From assembly GCA_037890055.1 (NCBI GenBank), contig JBBKBD010000014.1: 48,847 bases of DNA; one strand, 5' to 3'. This DNA is from Mediannikoviicoccus sp037890055. GTDB taxonomy: Bacteria > Bacillota > Clostridia > Tissierellales > Peptoniphilaceae. Position numbers and translations under genes: made by a program. The notes beneath the pieces were generated by a model that was not told where the DNA came from, made no database searches, and saw only the letters and a program-made list of their open reading frames with translations. This document shows, in pieces, positions 8,041-15,868 of this stretch; the first letter of the stretch is position 1, and the number at the start of each line of letters is the position of its first letter.

Positions 8041-9630
8041 TTAAATTACTATAAGTCCCCTGTCATCATAGACAGATTCACTTGTATCATTTCCACACCT
8101 TATAGCCCTATCAAGAGCCATAATTGTAGCAATAACCCCATCTATCTTTTCTGTAGATTTTTCCTTATCTGCTTTAATGTTTCCAGCAGGATCAGTTCGA
8201 ATAAATATATTATCCATCATCCATCTAAGAACTGGATGACCTCCATGGGCTATTTTTCTTTCAAGTGTGAGTTTCATTAATTCTTTTGTTGGTGGAGACA
8301 TGTCTTTAAATCCTTGACCAAAAGGAACAACTGTAAAACCCATTCCTTCTAAGTTTTGGACCATCTGAACTGCTCCCCACCTATCAAAGGCAATTTCTCT
8401 AATGTTATATACCTCGCCTAAGTCTTCTATAAATTTTTCTATAAATCCATAGTGAACTACATTACCTTCTGTTGTTTGAATGTATCCTTGTTTTTTCCAT
8501 AGGTCATAGTTTACATGGTCTCTTTTTACTCTTAGGTCGAGGTTATCTTCAGGCAACCAAAAGTAAGGTAATATTTGATATTTATCATCTTCATCTATTG
8601 GAGGAAATACTAAAACAAAAGCTGTAATATCCGTTGTGCTTGATAGGTCAAGACCACCATAGCATACTCTGCCTTTTAGTTCTTTTTCATTAACAGCAAA
8701 ATTACATAGGTCCCATTTTTCCATAGGCATCCACCTAATTGCTTGTTTGACCCATTGATTAAGTCTTAGTTGTCTAAAAGCATTCTCTTCAGTTGGATTT
8801 TGCTTAGCCGATTCACAAGCTTGTCTCACTTTTTCTATAGGAACTGTAATTCCAAGAGACGGATTTGCCTTATGCCATACTTTTTCATCTGTCCAATCAT
8901 CTTCTCTGTCAGCTCCATAAATAACAGGATAAAAAGTTGAATCAGTTTTTCTTCCTTCAAGTATGTCCACTGCCTTTTGATGCGTCTCATAGCAGATTGA
9001 TTTCGTATCTGTTCCTGCAGTTGTAATAAGAAAATATAGTGGTTGGGTTCTTGCATCACCAGACCCTTTTGTCATAACATCAAATAATTTTCTATTGGGC
9101 TGAGTATGAAGTTCGTCAAAGACCACACCATGAATATTAAATCCGTGTTTAGAATAAGCTTCTGCAGATAGGACTTGATAAAAAGAATTAGTCGGCTTAT
9201 ATATCATCCTCTTTTGAGATGCCAAAATTTTTACTCTTTTAGATAGGGCTGGACTCATCCTTACCATATCGGCAGCCACATCAAAGACAATGGTTGCTTG
9301 CTGTCTATCGGCGGCACAGCCATATACCTCTGCTCTTTCTTCTCCATCCCCACAAGTGAGAAGAAGTGCTACAGCAGCTGCAAGTTCAGATTTTCCCATC
9401 TTCTTTGGAATTTCAATATATGCTGTATTAAATTGTCGGTATCCTGTATCTTTTACAATGCCAAATAAGTCTCTTATGATTTCTTCTTGCCATTCAATAA
9501 GCTTGAAGTCTTTACCTGCCCATCTACCTTTTGTATGCTTCAGACATTCTATAAATGTGACTGCATAGTCTGCTTTATTTTTATCATAGTGAGATGTTTC
9601 AAGCATAAATTTACTTGGTTTATATTTCAT
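8041..9630 (-). CDS. terL: Terminase large subunit
   Basis: A 529-residue DNA-packaging motor of the HK97-type large terminase family. The N-terminal ATPase has a Walker A-like PKKMGKS (75-81) and Walker B VVFDE (169-173). The C-terminal RNase H-like nuclease begins at GLDLSSTTDI (326-335), with Asp328 the likely first metal ligand. It hydrolyses ATP to pump DNA into the prohead and cuts concatemers. Start: GGAGG 5-6 bases before ATG. It is separated from terS by six genes, although the two subunits normally act together. Confidence 0.95.
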   Translation of the reverse strand: MKYKPSKFMLETSHYDKNKADYAVTFIECLKHTKGRWAGKDFKLIEWQEEIIRDLFGIVKDTGYRQFNTAYIEIPKKMGKSELAAAVALLLTCGDGEERAEVYGCAADRQQATIVFDVAADMVRMSPALSKRVKILASQKRMIYKPTNSFYQVLSAEAYSKHGFNIHGVVFDELHTQPNRKLFDVMTKGSGDARTQPLYFLITTAGTDTKSICYETHQKAVDILEGRKTDSTFYPVIYGADREDDWTDEKVWHKANPSLGITVPIEKVRQACESAKQNPTEENAFRQLRLNQWVKQAIRWMPMEKWDLCNFAVNEKELKGRVCYGGLDLSSTTDITAFVLVFPPIDEDDKYQILPYFWLPEDNLDLRVKRDHVNYDLWKKQGYIQTTEGNVVHYGFIEKFIEDLGEVYNIREIAFDRWGAVQMVQNLEGMGFTVVPFGQGFKDMSPPTKELMKLTLERKIAHGGHPVLRWMMDNIFIRTDPAGNIKADKEKSTEKIDGVIATIMALDRAIRCGNDTSESVYDDRGLIVI

Positions 9631-9728
9631 TTGACCTCCTTCCTTTAAAAATGGGCATAAAAAATAGCCACCTGATTGTGACTTCTACTACGACAAATAG
9701 AGCCTAAACTCTATTTGAAATTTTATTT

Positions 9729-10016
9729 TTATCTTTGGCTTGCTATGTTTAATTCTTTGTATGCTTTCTTAAGTTCTCTTTCTAGTGTTTCTGATTCTGC
9801 AAAAAGTTGAAATTCTTCCTCTGTTAAATTTCCTTTCGATATTTCCCAAAGTTCTTCATGAACTTGGTCTGCACATTTCTTTGCTGTTCCTGCTATCTCT
9901 AAAAGGTTAATGGCTGCTCCAACCTTACCTTCTTTTGATTTTTTTATTGAGTTTTCTGCGTATCTTTTGCAAGCTTTAACTTCTGTATCTAATCTTTCTA
10001 AAAGGTCTTTTTTCAT
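9729..10016 (-). CDS. Small helical phage protein, unknown function
   Basis: A 95-residue, highly charged, helix-rich protein (MKKDLLERLDTEVKACKRYAENSIKK...). No family was recognised. It follows the first copy of a promoter-like repeat (10,020-10,115) and has a GGAGAG ribosome-binding site. About 98 bases without a clear gene separate it from terL; they hold a weak AAATAGAG/CTCTATTT inverted repeat that lacks a T-run. Confidence 0.65.
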   Translation of the reverse strand: MKKDLLERLDTEVKACKRYAENSIKKSKEGKVGAAINLLEIAGTAKKCADQVHEELWEISKGNLTEEEFQLFAESETLERELKKAYKELNIASQR

Positions 10017-10019
10017 AGT

Positions 10020-10115
10020 TTTACTCTCCTTTGCTTTTGTTATCTACATATTCCCGTATAAGAGAGTATTAGTCAAGTCTTTTATACCTATAAATCGGCT
10101 GTTTTTCAATGTTTT
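10020..10115 (-). repeat. Promoter-like repeat, copy 1
   Basis: On the minus strand a block TTGAAAAACAGCCGAT is followed by TTGACT (10073-10078), a 17-base spacer and GAATAT (10050-10055) inside TACGGGAATATGTA, then the ribosome-binding site of the 95-residue ORF. Copy 2 (10,421-10,518) shares the block, the TTGACT-N17-GAATAT spacing and the TACGGGAATATGTA core. The -10-like hexamer is weak, so an activator or phage sigma factor may be needed. Confidence 0.6.
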
Positions 10116-10420
10116 TAAAGGTTGTCTATAAAGTCATCAAACCACTTTGCTCCAATCTCAAGCCTTATCATTGGAAGTCTTCCAAGCTTATTATATTTTA
10201 AACTTACTATCCTTAAGTCTTCTGGTAGTTTGGTTTCGTAAAGTGCATTGATTGTTTTTCCCATTGTAATGTAAATTGTGTCATCTTCAAGGTAGTCTTT
10301 TAGATAATCTTGAAAAGCTAAGTCTCCATTTTCTCCTTCGTAAAGTCCAAGCATTGTAATTGCTGAAGAGTCGATTAAATCATTTAAATCTTCTTGTGTT
10401 TTCATATATTTGTATGCCAT
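10115..10420 (-). CDS. Small acidic phage protein, unknown function
   Basis: A 101-residue acidic protein (MAYKYMKTQEDLNDLIDSSAITMLGLYEGENGDLAF...). The family was not recognised. It is one of three short genes, each preceded by the same promoter-like repeat, in an accessory pocket between the methylase genes and terL. Such pockets often carry host-defence antagonists or lysogeny modulators, but nothing in the sequence proves that here. RBS GGAG lies 7-8 bases before the ATG. Confidence 0.65.
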   Translation of the reverse strand: MAYKYMKTQEDLNDLIDSSAITMLGLYEGENGDLAFQDYLKDYLEDDTIYITMGKTINALYETKLPEDLRIVSLKYNKLGRLPMIRLEIGAKWFDDFIDNL

Positions 10421-10518
10421 TTTTATTCTCCTTATCTCTTTTTGTTATGTACATATTCCCGTACTATCGAAGATAAGTCAAGTAATTTTCGCTCAAATAT
10501 CGGCTATTTTTCAACATT
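10421..10518 (-). repeat. Promoter-like repeat, copy 2
   Basis: The minus strand shows TTGAAAAATAGCCGAT, then TTGACT (10476-10481), a 17-base spacer and GAATAT (10453-10458) within TACGGGAATATGTA. Similarity with copy 1 extends over about 80 bases. It overlaps the stop of the DUF4314 gene and leads directly into the RBS of the 101-residue ORF. Confidence 0.6.
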
Positions 10519-10735
10519 TATCCGATATTTTCTCTATAATATCTTCCCTAAAAATAACATTTAATGTTGAACCATTATCCCACTTCACTAGGATTGATCC
10601 AATAGCATCAATTCCATAAACTGTACCCAGAGTTCCTTTTGGTGGTGCTTGCACATCCTCCATCTGAATTAATTTAACTCTTGTTCCTACTGGATAAATT
10701 TCTTTTAATTTTTCTATAATTTCCTTTGAAATCAT
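10511..10735 (-). CDS. DUF4314 family protein
   Basis: A 74-residue protein with the small beta-barrel pattern of DUF4314: YPVGTRVKLIQMEDVQAPPKGTLGTVYGIDAIGSILVKWDNGSTLNV. These proteins are common in Firmicutes mobile elements and have no established role; the fold resembles SH3-like nucleic-acid or protein-binding modules. It follows copy 3 of the promoter-like repeat, with GAGGTG before the ATG. Confidence 0.8.
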   Translation of the reverse strand: MISKEIIEKLKEIYPVGTRVKLIQMEDVQAPPKGTLGTVYGIDAIGSILVKWDNGSTLNVIFREDIIEKISDKC

Positions 10736-10790
10736 CTAATCACCTCTTACATACATATATTGCTCAAATACTGATTTATATCAAGTATTA
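10736..10790 (-). repeat. Promoter-like repeat, copy 3 (diverged)
   Basis: The minus strand has TTGATA (10779-10784), a 17-base spacer and AATATA (10756-10761) followed by TGTATGTAA, matching the geometry of copies 1 and 2 but more diverged. Its -35-like box overlaps the stop of the cytosine methylase gene. It precedes the DUF4314 RBS. Confidence 0.5.
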
Positions 10791-12223
10791 TTTATTGTAT
10801 TTACAAGGCTTTTAAAAATATATATCGCACATGTAAGAGCAATACCATTGCCCCACATTTTATATTCTGCAGAATCATTATGAGGATTTTCAAGCCATTT
10901 TAATATCTGATTATCGGTTTTCTTCTTTTTAAGACCTTTTATTTCTGCGTCCTTATCAAAAACTTCTCTCCAAAAGGCCAAGTCTTCCTCTGTTGGGTTT
11001 TCTATTTCTAAGTTATCACACCAGTAATCAGGAAATCCTTGTAATCTTCCACATTCTTTTGGTGTTAATCGTCTTACAAGTTTCTGATTAACAAGAGGTG
11101 GATCTTTATAATCAGTAGCCAGTAAAGGTGACGATATATTCTTGTCTGCTTTTGTAAAATGAGAATTTTTACTCATGGTGTAGGTATCCTCTACAATTGC
11201 AACTCCACCTTGATTTCTTGTAGGAGTATTTCCAGATGTGTCAATGGTTCTTGAAACGTCACACTCATAAATATTATGCCTTTCATTTTTAGTGTTTTCT
11301 GAAGTTTGTCTTATATCATAGACTACAAATGGTTGCTTATTTCCACCTTGTCCTAAGTTTGATGCAAGTGTTTGTGTTTCTTTTAATGGTCCTTTATACC
11401 TTGAGTCTTGACTGTGATTTTCAAAAACAAATGGTGCAATTCCACCACTTGCTCTCAAGGTTCCACTTTCATCAGAATAAAAGTCCATCCTTTGACCACC
11501 TTGGTCATTTAAACAGATTGTTTTATTAAAGCTTTCTTTAATGGCTCCGGTATTTCTTTTCCCTTTCTCGCAGCCCTCTGAAGTATTCCCTGACAAGCTT
11601 TTTTGCTCAAATAATATTTCTCTGGCACTTCCTCCATCAAGATCTGCGACAATGAAGATTCTTCTCCTTCGTTGGGGCACTCCGAAGTATTTAGCATCAA
11701 GGACTCTCCAAGCAAGGGAAAAATTGTCTCCCAGGATTTCTCCTGCACTTTGCCATCTCGAAGGTCGAGGAAGTTTAACTGTGGAATCTTTAATTCTTGT
11801 AACTTCTTCAAGGACGCATCTAAAATCCTCTCCTTTGTTTGATGAGAAGGCTCCTGGCACATTTTCCCATAGTAGGTATCTTGGATACTTACCATTAGTT
11901 TTACACCTCATTTCTTTTATAACTCTTATTGCCTCATAAAAAAGGTTGGATTTTTCTCCTTCAAGCCCTGCCCTTTTACCAGCGATTGATAAATCTTGGC
12001 ACGGGCTGCCAAAGGTAATTATATCAACAGGTTCAATTTCAGACCCATCGATATCTTTTATATCTCCTAAATGTTTAACTTGAGGTAGGTTTTTCTGTGT
12101 AACTCTTATTGGAAAAGGCTCAACTTCAGATGACCATATGGGTTTTATTCCACAAAAAATACCAGCAAAAGGGAATCCTCCACTGCCGTCAAATAGTGAA
12201 CCTAATCTTAGTTCTTTATTCAT
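10781..12223 (-). CDS. DNA (cytosine-5) methyltransferase
   Basis: A 480-residue C5-cytosine methylase. Motif I is GSLFDGSGGFPFAG (8-21). Motif IV is GSPCQDLSIAG with catalytic Cys75. Motif VI is ENV (120-122). The QRRRRIF segment corresponds to motif VIII, and the C-terminal GNGIALTCA to motif X. The region between about 210 and 380 is the target-recognition part. It transfers methyl from SAM to cytosine, probably shielding phage DNA from host restriction. It overlaps the adenine methylase gene by 8 bases, and a SAM synthetase-like gene lies just upstream. No cognate restriction nuclease is seen. Confidence 0.93.
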   Translation of the reverse strand: MNKELRLGSLFDGSGGFPFAGIFCGIKPIWSSEVEPFPIRVTQKNLPQVKHLGDIKDIDGSEIEPVDIITFGSPCQDLSIAGKRAGLEGEKSNLFYEAIRVIKEMRCKTNGKYPRYLLWENVPGAFSSNKGEDFRCVLEEVTRIKDSTVKLPRPSRWQSAGEILGDNFSLAWRVLDAKYFGVPQRRRRIFIVADLDGGSAREILFEQKSLSGNTSEGCEKGKRNTGAIKESFNKTICLNDQGGQRMDFYSDESGTLRASGGIAPFVFENHSQDSRYKGPLKETQTLASNLGQGGNKQPFVVYDIRQTSENTKNERHNIYECDVSRTIDTSGNTPTRNQGGVAIVEDTYTMSKNSHFTKADKNISSPLLATDYKDPPLVNQKLVRRLTPKECGRLQGFPDYWCDNLEIENPTEEDLAFWREVFDKDAEIKGLKKKKTDNQILKWLENPHNDSAEYKMWGNGIALTCAIYIFKSLVNTINNT

Positions 12224-13451
12224 CTTTTAATACCTCTGAGTATTTATACTCTTTTCCATTTCTTAAAAGACTTACATCTTTATCACTACCAACCAATTCA
12301 ATATATCTATTTACAATGACATCTACAAATTTTTCATCAAGTTCTATCATCCTACAAATTCTATCAGTTTGCTCACAAGCTATTAGTGTACTTCCACTAC
12401 CACCAAATGGATCAAGTATAATGGAATTTGTCATTGATGAGTTTTTAATCGGATAAGATAAAAGAGGAATAGGTTTCATAGTAGGGTGGTCGCCATTTTT
12501 TCTTGGTTTATCAAATTCCCAAATGGTAGACTCTTTCCTTCCTGTATACCAGTTATGCTTTCCTTTTTTCTTCCACCCATAAAGGATGGGTTCATGTTGC
12601 CATTGATATGGACTTCTTCCAAGTACAAGGGATTGTTTCTTCCAGATACAAGTGCCAGATAAATAAAATCCAGTATCTTGAAATGCCTTTCTAAAATTAA
12701 GCCCTTCTGTATCTGCATGGAAAACATAAATCGAACCATCATCTGCGAGGAACTTTTCCATATTTAAAAAGGAGCTTAGTAAAAATTCATAGAATTTACC
12801 TTGCTCCATATTGTCATTTTTAATTTTTCCAGCCGACCCTTCATAATTTACATTGTATGGAGGGTCTGTGATGATAAGATTTGCCTTTAATTCTCCCATC
12901 AACTTCTCGTAAGTAGTCTCATCTGTAGAATCTCCACAAACAAGTTTGTGCTTACCTAAGGTCCAAATATCTCCAGATTTAGAAAAAGTAGGTTTTTCTA
13001 ATTCTTCATCTACATCAAAACCATCATCTTCGGTCTTATTTCCTAAGTCAAAAATATTTGATAATTCATCTGGTGAAAAACCAGTAAGTTCTACATTAAA
13101 ACCATAATCTCCCAGGGATTCAATCTCTACTCTTAGTAGTTCTTCATCCCATCCAGCATCAAGAGCCATTCTGTTATCAGCTAGGATATAGGCTTTCTTC
13201 TGTGCCTCGTTTAGATGGTCTGCAAAGACACAAGGTACTTCTTTTATACCTTCTTCCTTTGCTGCCATAATTCTTCCATGACCTGCAATAACTCCGTAGT
13301 CTTTATCAATAATTACAGGATTGATAAAACCAAACTCTCTAATTGATGATCGTAGTTTGTTAATCTGGTCTGCTGAGTGAGTTCTTGCATTGTTTACATA
13401 GGGTACAAGTTTTTCAATATCAACTAATTTCATTTCTTTTGTTGTAATCAT
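12216..13451 (-). CDS. ParB-domain adenine/N4 DNA methyltransferase
   Basis: The N-terminal 100 residues form a ParB/Srx-like domain (VPYVNNARTHSADQINKL... GVIAGHGRIMAAKEEG). They are followed by an N6-adenine/N4-cytosine methylase with the catalytic motif DPPYNVNYEG and the SAM-binding motif DPFGGSGSTL near the C-terminus. The DPPY-before-FGGSG order is that of the beta class. Such fusions are frequent in Firmicutes phages. The ATG at 13451 overlaps the stop of the metK-like gene as ATGA; a longer ORF opens 12 bases upstream. Confidence 0.92.
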   Translation of the reverse strand: MITTKEMKLVDIEKLVPYVNNARTHSADQINKLRSSIREFGFINPVIIDKDYGVIAGHGRIMAAKEEGIKEVPCVFADHLNEAQKKAYILADNRMALDAGWDEELLRVEIESLGDYGFNVELTGFSPDELSNIFDLGNKTEDDGFDVDEELEKPTFSKSGDIWTLGKHKLVCGDSTDETTYEKLMGELKANLIITDPPYNVNYEGSAGKIKNDNMEQGKFYEFLLSSFLNMEKFLADDGSIYVFHADTEGLNFRKAFQDTGFYLSGTCIWKKQSLVLGRSPYQWQHEPILYGWKKKGKHNWYTGRKESTIWEFDKPRKNGDHPTMKPIPLLSYPIKNSSMTNSIILDPFGGSGSTLIACEQTDRICRMIELDEKFVDVIVNRYIELVGSDKDVSLLRNGKEYKYSEVLKDE

Positions 13452-14230
13452 ATTAGCCCCCACTTTGCAAATTCTTCAAAACCACCAATAGAGTTAATGT
13501 AGTTTCTAGCAATTTCTACAATTTCAGAATATGGTTTACCATCAACAGTTTCATCTCCGATTGCACAGGATAATTCAATCTCTCTATTTTCCTCTTGTGC
13601 CTTTAGGTGGGCATAAATATTGACTGATACATCAGCCTTTGATAGGTCTTTACCATAAAGACCTCCACCCGTTACTGCTCTTCCCATATCAGATCCGAGT
13701 TTTCTATTAGTTGCTCCAGTATCAACATTATATCCTCCAGTCCAATCTCCTAATGGATTTACGATTGCTCTAGGATAAATCGATTTTAAAATTTCTGTAG
13801 ATACATTTGATTGGCAGATGATGAGTTTATCTCCATCAAGAATGTATTTTCCATCGTAAGAATAATTAGAGTATATTTCACGAGCAATTAAAGATAGTTT
13901 CTTTTCTTCATCTGATGTTGGCACTCCCTTAAAGATTCCATTGTCACCACATCTTATCTTTTCTTTTTGATTATTTGATAGGTGGATATCCTGTTCTACT
14001 ATTTTAATATCTGCTTTGATATCTCCAGCTATCCTATTAATCGCTGTTTCAATTTCTTTTTTATTTAGATTACAATCTGTTTCTATAATTACATGACAAT
14101 TTCCATGTCCCAGCAAAACTTCAACTGCTATTTTAGGATTTTCTTTTTCCTTATATGCTAAATCTACAATTGATCCTGCAATGCAATCTGCTATTTTATC
14201 TGGATGCTTTGGATTTACTTTTTCAAACAA
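13448..14230 (-). CDS. metK: Short phage S-adenosylmethionine synthetase-like protein
   Basis: A 260-residue homologue of methionine adenosyltransferase, which makes SAM from methionine and ATP. Retained motifs: HPDKIAD near the N-terminus, CGDNG in place of GAGDQG, TGATNRKL matching the (L)TGRK loop, and GGGLYGKDLSKAD matching the GGGAFSGKD signature. Normal MetK is about 380-400 residues, so the central and C-terminal parts are trimmed. It starts with TTG 8 bases after GGAGG. It lies directly upstream of two DNA methylases, so it likely supplies or boosts SAM for them. Activity is not proven by sequence. Confidence 0.85.
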   Translation of the reverse strand: MFEKVNPKHPDKIADCIAGSIVDLAYKEKENPKIAVEVLLGHGNCHVIIETDCNLNKKEIETAINRIAGDIKADIKIVEQDIHLSNNQKEKIRCGDNGIFKGVPTSDEEKKLSLIAREIYSNYSYDGKYILDGDKLIICQSNVSTEILKSIYPRAIVNPLGDWTGGYNVDTGATNRKLGSDMGRAVTGGGLYGKDLSKADVSVNIYAHLKAQEENREIELSCAIGDETVDGKPYSEIVEIARNYINSIGGFEEFAKWGLI

Positions 14231-14235
14231 ATTTA

Positions 14236-14808
14236 TTACCTCCTTTGCCTTAGTAATTTTTCCATCATATCTTCTCCATAGTCCTCATAAACTTCAGTAC
14301 AGTTTTCTTTCACTATGTCATAAATTTCGTACCACAAAAGGTTAGCTGTCTTTTGAAACTGACTAGACATCTGTACAAATGGAGATGCAATAACTCCACC
14401 AGTTGTAGGATGCTTACCTAATAGTCCAAATTGGCTAATTGCCTCTTCACATTGAATGTATCTTGCAAAAGCCTGAGAGTAGGATTCTAATAATCTTGGA
14501 TTTACTAAGTTTTCACAGTTTCTCTGTTTTAACCATCCCCATGTCTCTTTATATATTTCATCAGCACCGAGTGGTATTCCATTCTTTTGCTTTGCAGATA
14601 GATAGTCACTAGGTGTTGGCATATCTGTTCCATCAAGAACTGCTCCATCTGGTAAGTCAACTGCATCTATTTCTTCTGGAGTGAATGTAGGAATATCGTT
14701 CATTAAAATTTCTACCTTTTTACCTTTTTCTATTTTTTCAGCAGCAGGCTGTGGTTTCCCTCCTGCTTTTACTCTTCTTCCACCTCTGTATGTTCCGTCC
14801 TTAGCGAT
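14236..14808 (-). CDS. terS: Terminase small subunit, P27 family
   Basis: This DNA-recognition subunit of the packaging motor matches phage P27-type TerS: MPTPSDYLSAKQKNG, NPRLLESYSQAFARYIQCEEAI, GLLGKHPTTGG and SPFVQMSSQFQKTANLLWYEIYDIV. Relatives usually begin M(A)(K/R)DGT-x-RGG. Here that point is an ATC codon (14806-14808) with AGGAGG 7 bases upstream, reading (M)AKDGTYRGGRR. A longer frame opens with GTG at 14901 but has poor RBS spacing and an unfamiliar 31-residue leader. The ATC start is preferred but needs proof. Confidence 0.88.
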   Translation of the reverse strand: MAKDGTYRGGRRVKAGGKPQPAAEKIEKGKKVEILMNDIPTFTPEEIDAVDLPDGAVLDGTDMPTPSDYLSAKQKNGIPLGADEIYKETWGWLKQRNCENLVNPRLLESYSQAFARYIQCEEAISQFGLLGKHPTTGGVIASPFVQMSSQFQKTANLLWYEIYDIVKENCTEVYEDYGEDMMEKLLRQRR

Positions 14809-14933
14809 AGTATCACCTCCTAATTCATCATCTTCTTTAATAGGGCCTTTGAACCCGTTTTTTTGTGCGTGAGAGGGCGGCACCGTTGGTAGGGGATTCA
14901 CTCGTAGAGATTAAGACTCCCCCTCCCTCAAAA

Positions 14934-15293
14934 CTATTCTCGTCCGAATCTATCTCCACGCTCAGCATGAATCTTTGAGTGACATGATTTACAAAGACTC
15001 ATTAAATTATCTTTGTCATTAGTTCCACCACGAGAAAGAGGAAGTATGTGATGTACTTCCTCTACCTTGGTTATTCTATTTTCTTTTAAACACATCTCAC
15101 AAAGTGGATGTTCACTGACATATCTTTTTCTTATAAGTCTCCACACTTTTCCATAACGCTTATGAGTGTTAGGATCTCTTTTATATTTTTCATAGTTTCT
15201 GTTGTATTCTTTTTCATGTTCTTTACAGAATCGTCCATCAACTAATTCAGGACAACCTGGATGTGAACATGGTCTCTTTGGTTTACTTGGCAT
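14934..15293 (-). CDS. HNH endonuclease
   Basis: A 119-residue HNH nuclease of the packaging-associated type. It has an N-terminal zinc-binding stretch (CSHPGCPELVDGRFCKEH), then CEMC, the catalytic HHILPLSRGGTNDKDNL and CKSCHSKIH. HNH genes next to terS often aid terminase cutting. The ATG at 15293 has GGAG 7 bases upstream. A longer ORF from 15335 would run through a hairpin, so it is not favoured. Confidence 0.9.
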   Translation of the reverse strand: MPSKPKRPCSHPGCPELVDGRFCKEHEKEYNRNYEKYKRDPNTHKRYGKVWRLIRKRYVSEHPLCEMCLKENRITKVEEVHHILPLSRGGTNDKDNLMSLCKSCHSKIHAERGDRFGRE

Positions 15294-15310
15294 TTTATCA
15301 CTCCATAAAG

Positions 15311-15338
15311 AAAGCCCTGAAGATTTAATCTCCAAGGC
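15311..15338 (-). terminator. Hairpin upstream of HNH gene
   Basis: An imperfect inverted repeat (GAGCCTTGGAGAT / ATCTTCAGGGCTT on the minus strand) is followed by TTCTTTAT. It lies between the ArpU-like gene and the HNH gene. It may be a weak terminator or a processing site before the late packaging genes. Confidence 0.45.
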
Positions 15339-15404
15339 TCATTTTATTATTCTTTTGCTATTCTAACTATACTACAACTACTTACTCTCATTCTATCAAC
15401 TTTA

Positions 15405-15821
15405 CTACATAGATTTAATCGGAATGGAAATCTTTCCTAGTGCATTTCTATGGACATTAAAACAATACTGAATTGAATAATTCATATCCACTGCAATCTG
15501 CTCCCAAGAATTAAAACAAAGATATCTTTTTTCAAGAACTGTTTGCTCTTCTTTGTCTTCTAATGAAAAAATTGAATTAGCTATTTCCTTCTTCAAGTCT
15601 ACCAACTTATCTATATCCCTATTGATTTCTTCTTGAAGGTCTATAATCTTAACAATAGTATCCTCAAGTTTTGATGATCCTCTATTAGGACTCTTAGGCA
15701 TATCTGATAAGGTAGATGTTGCTTTTGTTGCTAGAGCGTTGAGTGATTCAACTTGCTCCAGCTTGCTATTAATTCTTTTGTCTAAATAAAAGGCTTGTTT
15801 TAAATATTCTTTTGCGTTCAT
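15405..15821 (-). CDS. DUF1492/ArpU-like late transcription regulator
   Basis: A 138-residue protein with a coiled-coil N-terminus and a C-terminal sigma-region-4-like HTH (EQTVLEKRYLCFNSWEQIAVDMNYSIQYCFNVHRNAL). The family (DUF1492, RinA/ArpU-related) controls late gene expression in Firmicutes phages. Its position between the replication and packaging modules is the expected one. Its RBS is buried in a potential hairpin (15824-15849). Confidence 0.8.
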   Translation of the reverse strand: MNAKEYLKQAFYLDKRINSKLEQVESLNALATKATSTLSDMPKSPNRGSSKLEDTIVKIIDLQEEINRDIDKLVDLKKEIANSIFSLEDKEEQTVLEKRYLCFNSWEQIAVDMNYSIQYCFNVHRNALGKISIPIKSM

Positions 15822-15823
15822 TT

Positions 15824-15849
15824 CTTACCTCCATAAGTTTTGAGGTAAG
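15824..15849 (-). promoter_or_regulatory. Hairpin that can hide the ArpU-like RBS
   Basis: On the minus strand CTTACCTC and GAGGTAAG form a perfect 8-bp stem with a 10-base loop. The second arm contains the Shine-Dalgarno GGAGG used by the DUF1492 gene, whose ATG lies 2 bases further. A short palindrome-like GTTCTATAGAGAAC lies just upstream. The arrangement would allow translational control of the late regulator. Confidence 0.5.
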
Positions 15850-15868
15850 TTCTCTATAGAACCTCTAC

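Noticed and set aside
9699..9722. AAATAGAG/CTCTATTT hairpin as terminator before terL
   Set aside because: No T-run follows on either strand, and loop and stem are weak.
10115..10420. Anti-CRISPR call for the 101-residue protein
   Set aside because: Size and acidity fit, but no known family motif was recognised; left as unknown.
11509..11939. 128- and 132-codon ORFs on both strands within the cytosine methylase
   Set aside because: They overlap the well-supported methylase in other frames and show no protein features.
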